Shown here: piece after piece, positions 38,938-49,780 of the stretch
Layout of the letters: each line of letters opens with the position of its first letter
Position numbering within the stretch: position 1 is the first letter of the stretch
NCBI RefSeq assembly: GCF_027744825.2
Contig: NW_026527057.1
Coordinates: 1,178,001 to 1,242,000 of the forward strand
Direction: 5' to 3'
Origin: Synchiropus splendidus
Lineage: Eukaryota > Chordata > Actinopteri > Syngnathiformes > Callionymidae
Length of the DNA: 64,000 nucleotides
Made by a program: the position numbers and the translations under genes
Notes under the pieces: model-generated
Told to the model about the DNA's origin: nothing
Databases searched by the model: none
What the model saw: the letters and a program-made list of their open reading frames with translations, nothing else

Positions 38938-40255
38938 AGCCATTACGAGAAAGACCCTTTCTGCTATAGTGGGATATGAAAATTTCATGTTCTGAAGATT
39001 CCCTGCAAAGTTATGGCAGAATGCGTAAATCGTGTTTTCAGCCTGAGATAAGGTCGATTCCGGTCCGCCAAACATAAGAGTGTTGATAACTTTGGAAAAA
39101 CACTTCAAAGAGCTTTGATTTGATGAGCAACTACTAGAAAGACCCTTTATGCAATTGTGGGTGGTTAAAATTTCATGTTCTGAAGCTTCCCAGCAAAGTT
39201 ATGGCACAAAGCAGAAAACGCGTTTTCAGCCTGGGATAAGGTGGGTTCCGGAACGCCAAACATAAAAATGTTGATAACTTTGGAAAAACACTTCAGACAG
39301 CTTAGATTTGATGTGCAACAACTACAAAAGACCCTTTCTGCTATAGTGGGAGGTGAAATTTTCATTTTCTGAAGCTTTCCTTCAAAGTTATGGCACAATG
39401 CAGAAAACGCGTTTTCAGCCTGAGATAAGGTGGGTTCGGGAACGCCAAACACAAAAATGTTGAAAACTTTCAAAAAACACTTCAGACAGTTTAGATTTGA
39501 AGTGCAAGTACGAGAAAGACCCTTTCTACTATAATGGGAATTGAAAATTTCATGTTCTGAAGCTTTCCTCCAAAGTTATGGCACAATGCAGAAAACGCGC
39601 TCACAGCCTGAGATAAGGTGGGTTCCGTAGCGCCAAACATAAAAATGTTGATAACTTTGGAAAAACACTTCAGACAGCTAAGATTTGATGTGCAACTACT
39701 AGAAAGACCATTTCTGCTATAGTGGGAGTTGAAAATTTCATGTTCTGAAGCTTCCCTGCAAAGTTATGGCACAATGCAGAAAAGGCGTTTTCAGGCTGAG
39801 ATATGGTCGATTCCGTAACGCCAAACATAAAAATGTTGATAACTTCGGAAAAACACTTCAGACAGATTAGATTTGATGTGCAACTTCTAGAAAGACCCTT
39901 TCTGCTATAGTCGCATGTGAATATTTCATGTTCTGAAGCTTGCCTGCAAAGAAATGGCACAATGCAGAAAATGCGTTTTCAACCTGAGATAAGGTGGGTT
40001 CCAGAACGCCAAACACAAAAATGTTGGTAAGCTTGGAAAAACACTTCAGACAGCTTAGATTTGATGAGCCATTACGAGAAAGACCCTTTCTGCTGTAGTG
40101 GGTGGTGAAAATTTCATGTTCTGATGCGTCCCTGTGATGTTATGGCACAATGCACAAAAACTCTTTTTCAGCCTGAGATAAGGTGGGTTTCGGAACGCCA
40201 ATCATAAAAATGTTGACAACTTTGGAAAAACACTTCAGACAGCTTAGATTTGATG
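38938..40255. repeat. 1318-bp duplication, second copy (7 monomers)
   Basis: Tandem partner of the preceding unit. The shared end variant GATGAGCCATTACGAG at about 38935 and 40253 marks the crossover region. I found only isolated differences on reading, so the duplication is recent, or an assembly artefact has to be considered. Confidence 0.88.
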
Positions 40256-40852
40256 AGCCATTACGAGAAAGACCCTTTCTGCTATAGTGGGAGGTGAAAA
40301 ATTCATGTTCTGATGCTTCCCTGCAAAGTTATGGCACAATGCAGAAAACGCATTTTCAGCCTGATATAAGGTGGGTTCAGGAAGGAGAAACATAAAAATG
40401 TTGATAACTTTGTAAAAACACTTCAGACAGCTTAGATTTGATGTGCGACTACTAGAAAGACCCTTTCTGCTATAGTGGGAGGTGAAAATTTCATGTTCTG
40501 AAGCTTCCCTGCAAAGTAATGGCACAATGCAAAAAACGCGTTTTCAGCCTGAGATAAGGTGGGTTCCAGAACGCCAAACATAACAATGTTGATAACTTTG
40601 GAAAAACACTTCAGACAGCTTAGATTTGATGTGCAACTACTAGAAAGACCCTTTCTGCTATAGTGGGAGTTGAAAATTTCATGTTCTGAAGCTTTCCTGC
40701 AAAGTTATGGCACAATGCGTAAAACGTGTTTTCAGCCTGAGATAAGGTTGATTCCGGAACGCCAAACATTAGAATGTTGGTAACTTTGGAAAAACACTTC
40801 AGACAGCTTAGATATGATGTGCAACTACTAGAAAGACCCTTTCTGCTATAGT

Positions 40853-42899
40853 TCAGAATCAGAATCAAATTTATTGCCATGGTCAGTAGGGAACCCATTG
40901 ACTAGGAAAGTGCCTTGGAATAAAGTGCAACAAAAAACAAATAAAATAGAATAAATAGAATAACATTACAACAAGCCTGTTCATGAATTTAACAGTCTGA
41001 CGGCCGAGGGAAAGAAGCTGTTCCTGTGACGGGAGGTTCTGGTCTGGATGGACCGTAGCCTCCTGCCAGAGGGAAGAGGAACAAACAGTCCATGTCCAGG
41101 GTGAGAAGGGTCGGCTCTGATCCGACCTGCACGTCTCTGGGTCCTAGAGGCATACAGGTCATGAAGAGGTGGCAGGCTGCAACCGATCACCTTCTCAGCA
41201 GAACGTACGATGCGCTGCAGTCTGCTCTTGTCCCTGGAGGTGGCACTGTTGTACCAGACGGTGATAGAGGAGGTGAGGATGGACTGGATGATGGCCGTGT
41301 AGAACTCCACCAGCAACTTCGTCGGCAGTCGTAGTTTTCGTAGCTGCCTCAGAAAGGACATTCTCTGCTGGGCCTTCCTGATGAGGGACCTGATGGTTGG
41401 CTCCCATTTGAGGTCCTCAGTGATGGTGGTTCCCAGGAAGCAGAAGGAGTCCACAATAGGAATGGGTAAACCAGCCGACATGAGAGGGGACGGAGGAGCT
41501 GTTACTCTCATGAAGTCCATGATCATCTCCACTGTCTTCTGAGCGTTGAGCTCCAGGTTGTTGTTGCTGCACCAGGACACCAGCCGCTCCACCTCTCTCC
41601 TGTAAGCCGACTCATCTCCATCTGAGATGAGCTCGATGATGGTGGTGTCGTCCGCAAACTTGATCAGCTTCACGGACTCGTGGCTGGAGGTGCAGCAGTT
41701 AGTGTACAGGGAGAAGAGCCATGGAGAGAGAACACAGCCCTGAGGAGACCCAATGTTGAGGGTCCGAGTGTCAGAGACAGTCGTCCCCAGCCGCACACGC
41801 TGACTTCGGCTGGTCAGGAAGTCTGTAATCCATCTGCAGAGGGAGTCAGGCACGTCCAGCTGGCGAAGCTTGTCTTCAAGCAGAGTTGGAAGAATTGTAT
41901 TAAAGGCAGAGCTGAAGTCCACAAACAGGATCCTGGCATAGGTTCCTGGGGAGTCCAGATGCTCCAGAACGAAATGAAGGGCCTGGTTCACTGCATCGTC
42001 CACAGATCTGTTGGCTCTGTAGGCAAACTGCAATGAGTCCAGGTGAGAAGCAGTGATAGATTTCAGGTGAGAGAGAACCAGGCGCTCAAAGGACTTCATG
42101 ACCACAGACGTCAGTGCCACCGGTCTGTAGTCATTCAGTCCTGTGATCCTGGCCTTCTTGGGAACAGGGATGATAGTGGAGGACTTAAAGCAGGCAGGAA
42201 CATGACAGGACACCAAGGAAGCATTGAAGATGTCCGTGAACACTGGAGCCAGCTCAGCAGCACAATGATTCAGGATGGCAGGGGAAACTCTGTCCGGACC
42301 TGCCGCCTTCCGAAGGTTCAGCCTCCTGAACTGAGTGCGCACGTCTTGCTCCATGATGTCAAGAGAAAGAGGGGGGAGGTGAGGGGGTGGCTCATCAAAA
42401 GTGACTGTGATCTTTGCTGTCTCAGTGACATCATTGGTCTTAGTTGTGTCACTAAGAGACAGCACAGTCCTTTGTTTTAAAGTGTAACATGGGGCTGGAG
42501 AAACCACAGAGGTGTTGGTGCAAAATGGCTGCTCAAAGCGACAATAGAAGTTGTTAAGATCCTGTGCAAGAGCGAGGTTGTTCAGACTGTGGGGGGCACG
42601 TGGCTTGTAGTTAGTGATCACCTTGAGCCCTCTCCACACCGCAGCCGAGTCATTGGCTGAGAACTGCTGCGTGAGTTTGTCAGAGTATGCGGCCTTAGCT
42701 TTCTTCAGCTCCCTCTGAAACCGATACTTCAGCTCTTTGTAGCAGTTCCTGTCCCCACTCTTGCGAGCTGCCTCCTTCTCCCGTCTAATCTGGCTGAGTT
42801 TAGTTGTGAACCAAGGTTTGTCATTTGCATAACACACCTTGGTGCGCGTTGGAACTATGCACACTTCACTGTAGCTGATCCATGAAGTCACAGTGTTGG
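40853..42899 (-). mobile_element. 5'-truncated LINE, Rex1/CR1-like
   Basis: On the minus strand this 2-kb insert ends with AATAAA, then TTTGATTCTGATTCTGAA, a short ATTCTG-type tail typical of CR1/L2/Rex1 LINEs rather than a poly(A) tail. The coding part starts just upstream of the RT domain. The endonuclease domain and 5' region are missing, as expected from incomplete target-primed reverse transcription. Both flanks are satellite: CTATAGT on the left and GGGGAAAATTTCATG on the right. I could not fix a clear target duplication. Confidence 0.92.
40981..42891 (-). CDS. LINE ORF2 fragment, reverse transcriptase (636 aa)
   Basis: Non-LTR reverse transcriptase that would copy the LINE RNA at a nicked target. 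The frame starts in the linker before RT and runs through the fingers and palm, with [45 protein letters not shown] and [10 protein letters not shown]. The catalytic FADD is at residues 412-415 (41647-41658). After it come a thumb and a C-terminal region ending [11 protein letters not shown]. The upstream AP endonuclease is absent, so the frame cannot be a complete LINE ORF2, and the ATG at 42891 is simply the first one left after truncation. The RT part has no stop or frameshift, which suggests a fairly young insertion. Opposite-strand frames here are shadows. Confidence 0.9.
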   Translation of the reverse strand: MTSWISYSEVCIVPTRTKVCYANDKPWFTTKLSQIRREKEAARKSGDRNCYKELKYRFQRELKKAKAAYSDKLTQQFSANDSAAVWRGLKVITNYKPRAPHSLNNLALAQDLNNFYCRFEQPFCTNTSVVSPAPCYTLKQRTVLSLSDTTKTNDVTETAKITVTFDEPPPHLPPLSLDIMEQDVRTQFRRLNLRKAAGPDRVSPAILNHCAAELAPVFTDIFNASLVSCHVPACFKSSTIIPVPKKARITGLNDYRPVALTSVVMKSFERLVLSHLKSITASHLDSLQFAYRANRSVDDAVNQALHFVLEHLDSPGTYARILFVDFSSAFNTILPTLLEDKLRQLDVPDSLCRWITDFLTSRSQRVRLGTTVSDTRTLNIGSPQGCVLSPWLFSLYTNCCTSSHESVKLIKFADDTTIIELISDGDESAYRREVERLVSWCSNNNLELNAQKTVEMIMDFMRVTAPPSPLMSAGLPIPIVDSFCFLGTTITEDLKWEPTIRSLIRKAQQRMSFLRQLRKLRLPTKLLVEFYTAIIQSILTSSITVWYNSATSRDKSRLQRIVRSAEKVIGCSLPPLHDLYASRTQRRAGRIRADPSHPGHGLFVPLPSGRRLRSIQTRTSRHRNSFFPSAVRLLNS

Positions 42900-45800
42900 T
42901 GGGGAAAATTTCATGTTCTGAAGTTTCCCTGCAAAGTTATGGCACAATGCAGAAAACACGTTTTCAGTCTGAGATAAGGTTGATTCCGGAACGCCAAACA
43001 TAAGAATGTTGATAACTTTGGAAAAACACTTCAGACAACTTCGATTTGATGTGCAACTACTAGAAATACCCTTTCTGATATAGTGGGAGGAGAAAATTTC
43101 ATATTCTGAAGCTTTCCTGCAAAGTTATGGCAAATTGCGTAAAACGCGTTTTCAGCCTGAGATAAGGTTGTTTCTGGAAAGCCAAACATAAGAATGTTGA
43201 TAACTTTGGAAAACACTTCAGACAACTTAGATTTGATGTGCAACTATTGGAAATACCCTTTCTGCAATAGTGGGAGGAAAAAATTTCATGTTCTGAAGTC
43301 TCCCTGCAAAGTTACGGCACAATGCAGAAAACGCGTTTTCAGCCTCACATAAGGTGGGTTCCAGAACGCCAAACATAAAAATGTTGATAACTTTGGAAAA
43401 ACACTTCAGACAGCTTAGATTTGATGTGCAACTACTAGAAAGACCCTATCCGCTATAGTGGTAGGTGAACATTTCATGTTCTGAAGCTTCGCTGAAAAGT
43501 TATGGCACAATGCAGAAAACGCGTTTTCAGCCTGAGATTAGGTGGGTTCCAGGACGCCAAACATAAAAATGTTGATAACTTTGGAAAAACACTTCAGACA
43601 GCTTAGATTTCATGTGCAACTACTAGAAAGACCCTTTCTGCTATAGTGGGAGGTGAAAATTTCATGTTCTGAAGCATCCCTGCAAAGTTATGCCACAATG
43701 CAGGAAACGCGTTTTCAGCCTGAGATAAGGTCGATTCCGGAAAGCCAAACATAAAAATGTTGACATCTTTGGAAAAACACTTCAGACAGCTTAGATTTGA
43801 TGTGCAACTACTAGAAAGACCCTTTCTGCTATTGTGGTAGGTGAAACTTTCATGTTCTGTAGCTTTCCTTCAAAGTTATGGCACAATGCAGAAAACGCGT
43901 TTTCAGCCTGAGATAAGGTGGCTTCCGGAACGCCAAACATAAAAATGTTGATAACTTTGGAAAAACACTTCAGACAGCTTATATTTGATGTGCAACTACT
44001 AGAAAGAAAATTTCTGCTATAGTGGTAGGTGAAACTTTCATGTTCTGAAGCTTTCCATCAAAGTTAAGGAACAATGCAGAAAACGCGTTTTCTGTCTGAG
44101 ATAAGGTGGGTTACGGAACGCCAAACATAAAATGTTGATAACTTTGGAAAAACACTTCAGACAGCTTAGATTTGATGTGCAACTACTAGAAAGACCCTTT
44201 CTGCTATAGTGGGAGGTGAAAATTTCATGTTCTGAAGCTTCACTGCAAAGTTATGGCACAATGCAGAAAACGCGTTTTCAGCCTGAGATAAGGTCGATTC
44301 CGGAACTCCAAACATAAAAATGTTGATAACTTTGGAAAAACACTTCAGACAGCATAGATTTGATGTGCAACTACGAGAAAGACCCTTTCTGCTATAGTGG
44401 GAGGTGAAAATTTCATGTTCTGAAGCTTCCCTGCAAAGTTATGGCACAATGCAGAAAACGCGTTTTCAGCCTGAGATAAGGACGATTCCAGAACGCCAAA
44501 CATAAAAATGTTGATAACTTTCGAAAAACACTTCAGACAGCTTAGATTTGAAGTGTAACTACTAGAAAGACCCTTTCTGCTATAGTGGGAGGTGAAAAAT
44601 TCATGTTCTGATGCTTCCCTGCAAAGTTATGGCACAATGCAGAAAACGCATTTTCAGCCTGATATAAGGTGGGTTCAGGAAGGAGAAACATAAAAATGTT
44701 GATAACTTTGGAAAAACACCAGACAGCTTAGATTTGATGTGCAACTACTAGAGAGACCCTTTCTGCTATAGTGGGATGTGAAAATTTCATGTTCTGAAGC
44801 GTCCCTGCAAAGTTATGGCACAATGCAAAAAACACGTTTTCAGACTGAGATAAGGTGGGTTCCAGAACGCCAAACATAAAAATGTTGTTAACTTTGGAAA
44901 AACACTTCAGACAGCTTCGATTTGATCTGCAACTACTAGAAAGACCCTTTCTGCTATAGTGGGTGGTGAAAATTTCATGTGCTGAAGCTTTATGCAAAGT
45001 TATGGCACAATGCGTAAAACGCGTTTTCAGCCTGAGATAAGGTCGATTCCGGAACGCCAAACATAAAAATGTTGATAACTTTGTAAAAACACTTCAGGCA
45101 GCTTAGATTTGATGTGCAACTACAAGACAGACCCTTTCTGCAATAGTGGGAGGTGAAAATTTCATGTTCTGAACCTTCCCTTAGAATATATGGCACAAAG
45201 CAGAAAATGCGTTTTCAGCCTGAGATAAAGTGGGTTTCGGAACGCCAAACATAAAAATGTTGACAACTTTGGAAAAACACTTCAGATAGCTTAGATATCA
45301 TGTGCAACTACTAGAAAACCCCGTTCTACTATACTGGGAGGTGAAAATTTCATGTTCTGAAGCTTTATGCAAAGTTATGGCACAATGCGTAAAACGCGTT
45401 TGAGATAAGGTCGATTCCGGAACGCCAAACATAAAAATGTCGATAAATTTGGAAAAACACTTCAGACAGCTTAGATTTGATGTGCAACTACTAGAAAGAC
45501 CCTTTCTGATATAGTGGGTGGCGAACATTCGATGTTCTGAAGCTTCCCTGGAAAGTTATGGCACAATGCAGAAAACGCATCTTCAGCCTGAGATAAGGTG
45601 GGTTCCAGAACGCCAAACATAAAAATGTTGATGACTTTGCAAAAACACTTCAGACAGCTTAGATTTGACGTGCAACTACTAGAAAGACCCTTTCTGATAT
45701 AGTAGGTGGCAAACATTCGATGTTCTGAAGCTTCCCTGGAAAGTTATGGCACAATGCGTAAAACGCGTTTTCAGCCTGACATAAGGTCGATTCCGGAACG

Positions 45801-46364
45801 CTAAACATAAAAATGTTGATAACTTTGGAAAAACACTTCAGACAGCTTAGATTTGATATGCAACTACTAGAAAGAACCATTATGCTATTGTGGGAGGTGA
45901 AAATGTAATGTTCTGAAGCTTTTTGCAAAGTTATGGCACAATGCGTAAAACACGTTTTCAGCCTGAGATAAGGTCGATTCCGGAACACCAAACATAAAAA
46001 TGTTGATAACTTTGGAAAAATACTTCAGACAGCTTAGATTTGATGTGCAACTACTAGAAAGACCCATTCTGCTATAGTGGAAGCTGAAAATTTCATGTTC
46101 TGAACCTTCCCTTAGAATATATGGCACAATGCAGAAAACGCGTTTTGAGCCTCAGATAAGGTGGGTTTCGGAACGCCAAAAAAAAAATTGTTGACAACTT
46201 TGGAAAAACACTTCAGACAGCATAGATTTGATGTGCAACTACTAGAAAGACCCTTTTTTGCTATTGTGGGAGGTGAAAATTGTATGTTCTGAAGCTTCCC
46301 TGCAAAGTTATGGCACAATGCAGAAAACGCGTTTTCAGCCTGAGATAAGGTCGATTCCGAAACG

Positions 46365-48429
46365 CCAAACATAAAAATGTTGATAACTTTCGATAAAAAC
46401 TTCAGACAGCTTAGATATCATGTACAACTACTAGAAAGACCCTTTCTACTATACTGGGAGGTGAAAATTTCATATTCTGAAGCTTTATGCAAAGTTATGG
46501 CACAATGCGTAAAACGCGTTTTCAGCCTGAGATAAGGTCGATTCCGGAACACCAAACAAAGAAATGTTGATAACTTTGGAAAAACACTTCAGACAGCTTA
46601 GATTTGATGTGCAACTACTAGAAAGACCCTTTCTACTACAGCGGCAGGTGAAAATGTCATGTTCTGAGGCTTTCCTGCAAAGTTATGGCACATTGCAAAA
46701 AACACGTTTGCAGACTGAGATAAGGTGGGTTCCAGAACGCCAAACATAAAAATGTTGATAACTTTGGAAAAACATTTCAGACAGCTTAGAATTGATCTGC
46801 AACTGCTAGAAAGAACCTTTCTGCTATAGTGGGAGGTGAAAATTTCATGTGCTGAAGCTTCCCTGCAAAGTTATGGAACATTGCAGAAAACGCGTTTTCA
46901 GCCTGAGATAAGGTCGATTCCGGAACGCCAAACACAAAAATGTTGATAACTTTCGAAAAAACACTTCAGACAGCTTAGATTTGAAGTGTAACTACTAGAA
47001 ATACCCTTTCTGCTATAGTGGGAGGTGAAAATTTCATGTTCTGAAGCTTCCCCGCAAAATTATGGCACAATGCAGAAAACGCATTTTCAGCCTGATATAA
47101 GGTGGGTTCAGGAACGAGAAACATAAAAATGTTGATAACTTTGGAAAAACACCAGACAGCTTAGATTTGAAGTGTAACTACTAGAAATACCCTTTCTGCT
47201 ATAGTGGGATGTGAAATTTTTATGTTCTGAAGCTTCCTTGCAAAGTTATGGCACAATGCGTAAAACACGTTTTCAGCCTGACATAAGGTCGATTCCGGAA
47301 CGGGAAACCTTAAAAAGTTGATAACTTTGTAAAAACACTTCAGACAGCTTAGATTTGATGTGCAACTAGAAGACAGATCCTTTCTGCAATAGTGGGAGGT
47401 TAAAATTTCATATTCTGAAGTTTCCTGCACAGTTATGCCACAATGCAGAAAACACGTTTTCAGCCTGAGATAAGGTGGGTTCCCGAACGTCAAACATAAA
47501 AATGTTGACAACTTTGGAAAAACACTTCAATTAGCATAGATTTGATGTGAGACTACTAGAAAGACCCATTCTGCTATAGTGGGAGGTGCAAATTTCATGT
47601 TCTGAAGCTTCCCTGCAAAGTTATGGCACAATGCGTAAAATGCGTTTTCAGCCTGAGATAAGGTCGATTCCGGAACGCCAAACATAAAAAAGTTGATAAC
47701 TTTTGAAATACACTTCAGACAGCTTCGATTTGATGTGAAACTACTAGAAAGACCCTTTCTGCTATAGTGGGTGGTGAAAATTCGATGCCCTTAAGCTTCC
47801 CTGGAAAGTTATGGTACAATGCGTAAAACGCGTTTTCAGCCTGAGATAAGGTCGATTCCGGAACGCCAAACATAAAAATGTTGATAACTTGGGAAAAACA
47901 CTTCAAACAGCTTAGATTTGATGTGCAACTACTAGAAGGACCCTTTCTGCTATATTGGGAGGTTAAAATTTCATGTTCTGAAGCTTCCCTGCAAAGATAT
48001 GGCGCAATGCAGAAAACGCGTTTTCAGCCTGAGCTAAGGTGGGTTCCGAAACGCAAAACGTGAAAATGTTGATCACTTTGGAATAACACTTCAGACAGCT
48101 TAGATTTGATGTGCAACTACTAGAAAGACCCTTTCTGCTATAGTGGGAGGTGAAAATTTCATGTTCTAAAGGTTCCCTGCAAAGTTATGGCACAATGCGT
48201 AAAACGCGTTTTCAGCCTGAGATAAGGTCGATTCTGGAACGCCAAACATAAAAATGTTGATAACTTTGGAAAAACACTTCAGACAGCTTAGATTTGATGT
48301 GCAACTACTAGAAAGACCCTTTCTGCTACAGTGGGAGGTGAAAATTTCATGTTCTGAAGCTTCCTTATAAAGTTATGGCACAATGCAGAAAATGCGTTTT
48401 CAGCCTGAGATAAGGTCGATTCCGGAACG
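46365..48429. repeat. 2065-bp duplication, first copy (11 monomers)
   Basis: Shares rare variants with the following block at a constant offset of 2065: CTTTCGATAAAAACTTC (46387 and 48452), TTAGATATCATGTACAAC (46411 and 48476) and CACATTGCAAAAAACACG (46690 and 48755). Confidence 0.85.
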
Positions 48430-49780
48430 CCAAACATAAAAATGTTGATAACTTTCGATAAAAACTTCAGACAGCTTAGATATCATGTACAACTACTAGA
48501 AAGACCCTTTCTACTATACTGGGAGGTGAAAATTTCATATTCTGAAGCTTTATGCAAAGTTATGGCACAATGCGTAAAACGCGTTTTCAGCCTGAGATAA
48601 GGTCGATTCCGGAACACCAAACATAAAAATGTTGATAACTTTGGAAAAACACTTCAGACAGCTTAGATTTGATGTGCAACTACTAGAAAGACCCTTTCTA
48701 CTAAAGCGGCAGGTGAAAATGTCATGTTCTGAGGCTTTCCTGCAAAGTTATGGCACATTGCAAAAAACACGTTTGCAGACTGAGATAAGGTGGGTTCCAG
48801 AACGCCAAACATAAAAATGTTGATAACTTTTGAAAAACATTTCAGACAGCTTAGAATTGATCTGCAACTGCTAGAAAGAACCTTTCTGCTATAGTGGGAG
48901 GTGAAAATCTCATGTGCTGAAGCTTCCCTGCAAAGTTATGGAACATTGCAGAAAACGCGTTTTCAGCCTGAGATAAGGTCAATTCCGGAACGCCAAACAA
49001 AAAAATGTTGATAACTTTCGAAAAAACACTTCAGACAGCTTAGATTTGAAGTGTAACTACTAGAAATACCCTTTCTGCTATAGTGGGAGGTGAAAATTTC
49101 ATGTTCTGAAGTTTCCCCGCAAAATTATGGCACAATGCAGAAAACGCATTTTCAGCCTGATATAAGGTGGGTTCAGGAACGAGAAACATAAAAATGTTGA
49201 TAACTTTGGAAAAACACCAGACAGCTTAGATTTGAAGTGTAACTACTAGAAATACCCTTTCTGCTATAGTGGGATGTGAAATTTTTATGTTCTGAAGCTT
49301 CCTTGCAAAGTTATGGCACAATGCGTAAAACACGTTTTCAGCCTGACATAAGGTCGATTCCGGAACGGGAAACATTAAAAAGTTGATAACTTTGTAAAAA
49401 CACTTCAGACAGCTTAGATTTGATCTGCAACTACTAGAAAGACCCTTTCTGCTATAGTGGGTGGTGAAAATTTCATCTGCTGAAGCTTTATGCAAAGTTA
49501 TGGCACAATGCGTAAAACGCGTTTTCAGCCTGAGATAAGGTCAATTCCGGAACGCCAAACATAAAAATGTTGATAACTTTGTAAAAACACTCCAGACAGC
49601 TTAGATTTGATGTGCAACTAGAAGACAGATCCTTTCTGCAATAGTGGGAGGTTAAAATTTCATATTCTGAAGTTTCCTGCACAGTTATGCCACAATGCAG
49701 AAAACACGTTTTCAGCCTGAGATAAGGTGGGTTCCCGAACGTCAAACATAAAAATGTTGACAACTTTGGAAAAACACATC
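48430..49780. repeat. 2065-bp duplication, second copy with one extra monomer
   Basis: Follows the first copy up to about 49420. It then contains one additional 187-bp monomer, after which the match resumes at an offset of 2252 (for example GCAACTAGAAGACAGATCC at 47362 and 49614). The extra monomer resembles one near 44930-45070 (GTGGTGAAAATTTCAT, then TGCTGAAGCTTTATGC), which suggests unequal exchange or conversion. Confidence 0.78.

Larger units (their letters stand above)
29931..40852. repeat. 188-bp satellite tandem array, block 2
   Basis: The same monomer family resumes in the same orientation and phase immediately after the BEL/Pao element: AAGACCCTTTCTGC continues the monomer broken at 22474. 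The monomers are more heterogeneous than in block 1 at 30-37 kb and nearly identical within the 37.6-40.3 kb duplication. Some monomers at 30.9-31.3 kb have lost a base and show TCATATTCTGAAGTTTCC. No gene is seen. Confidence 0.96.

Noticed and set aside
41680..42480. Plus-strand frames of 118 and 145 codons opposite the LINE RT.
   Set aside because: Shadows of the minus-strand RT frame, which contains all the conserved motifs.
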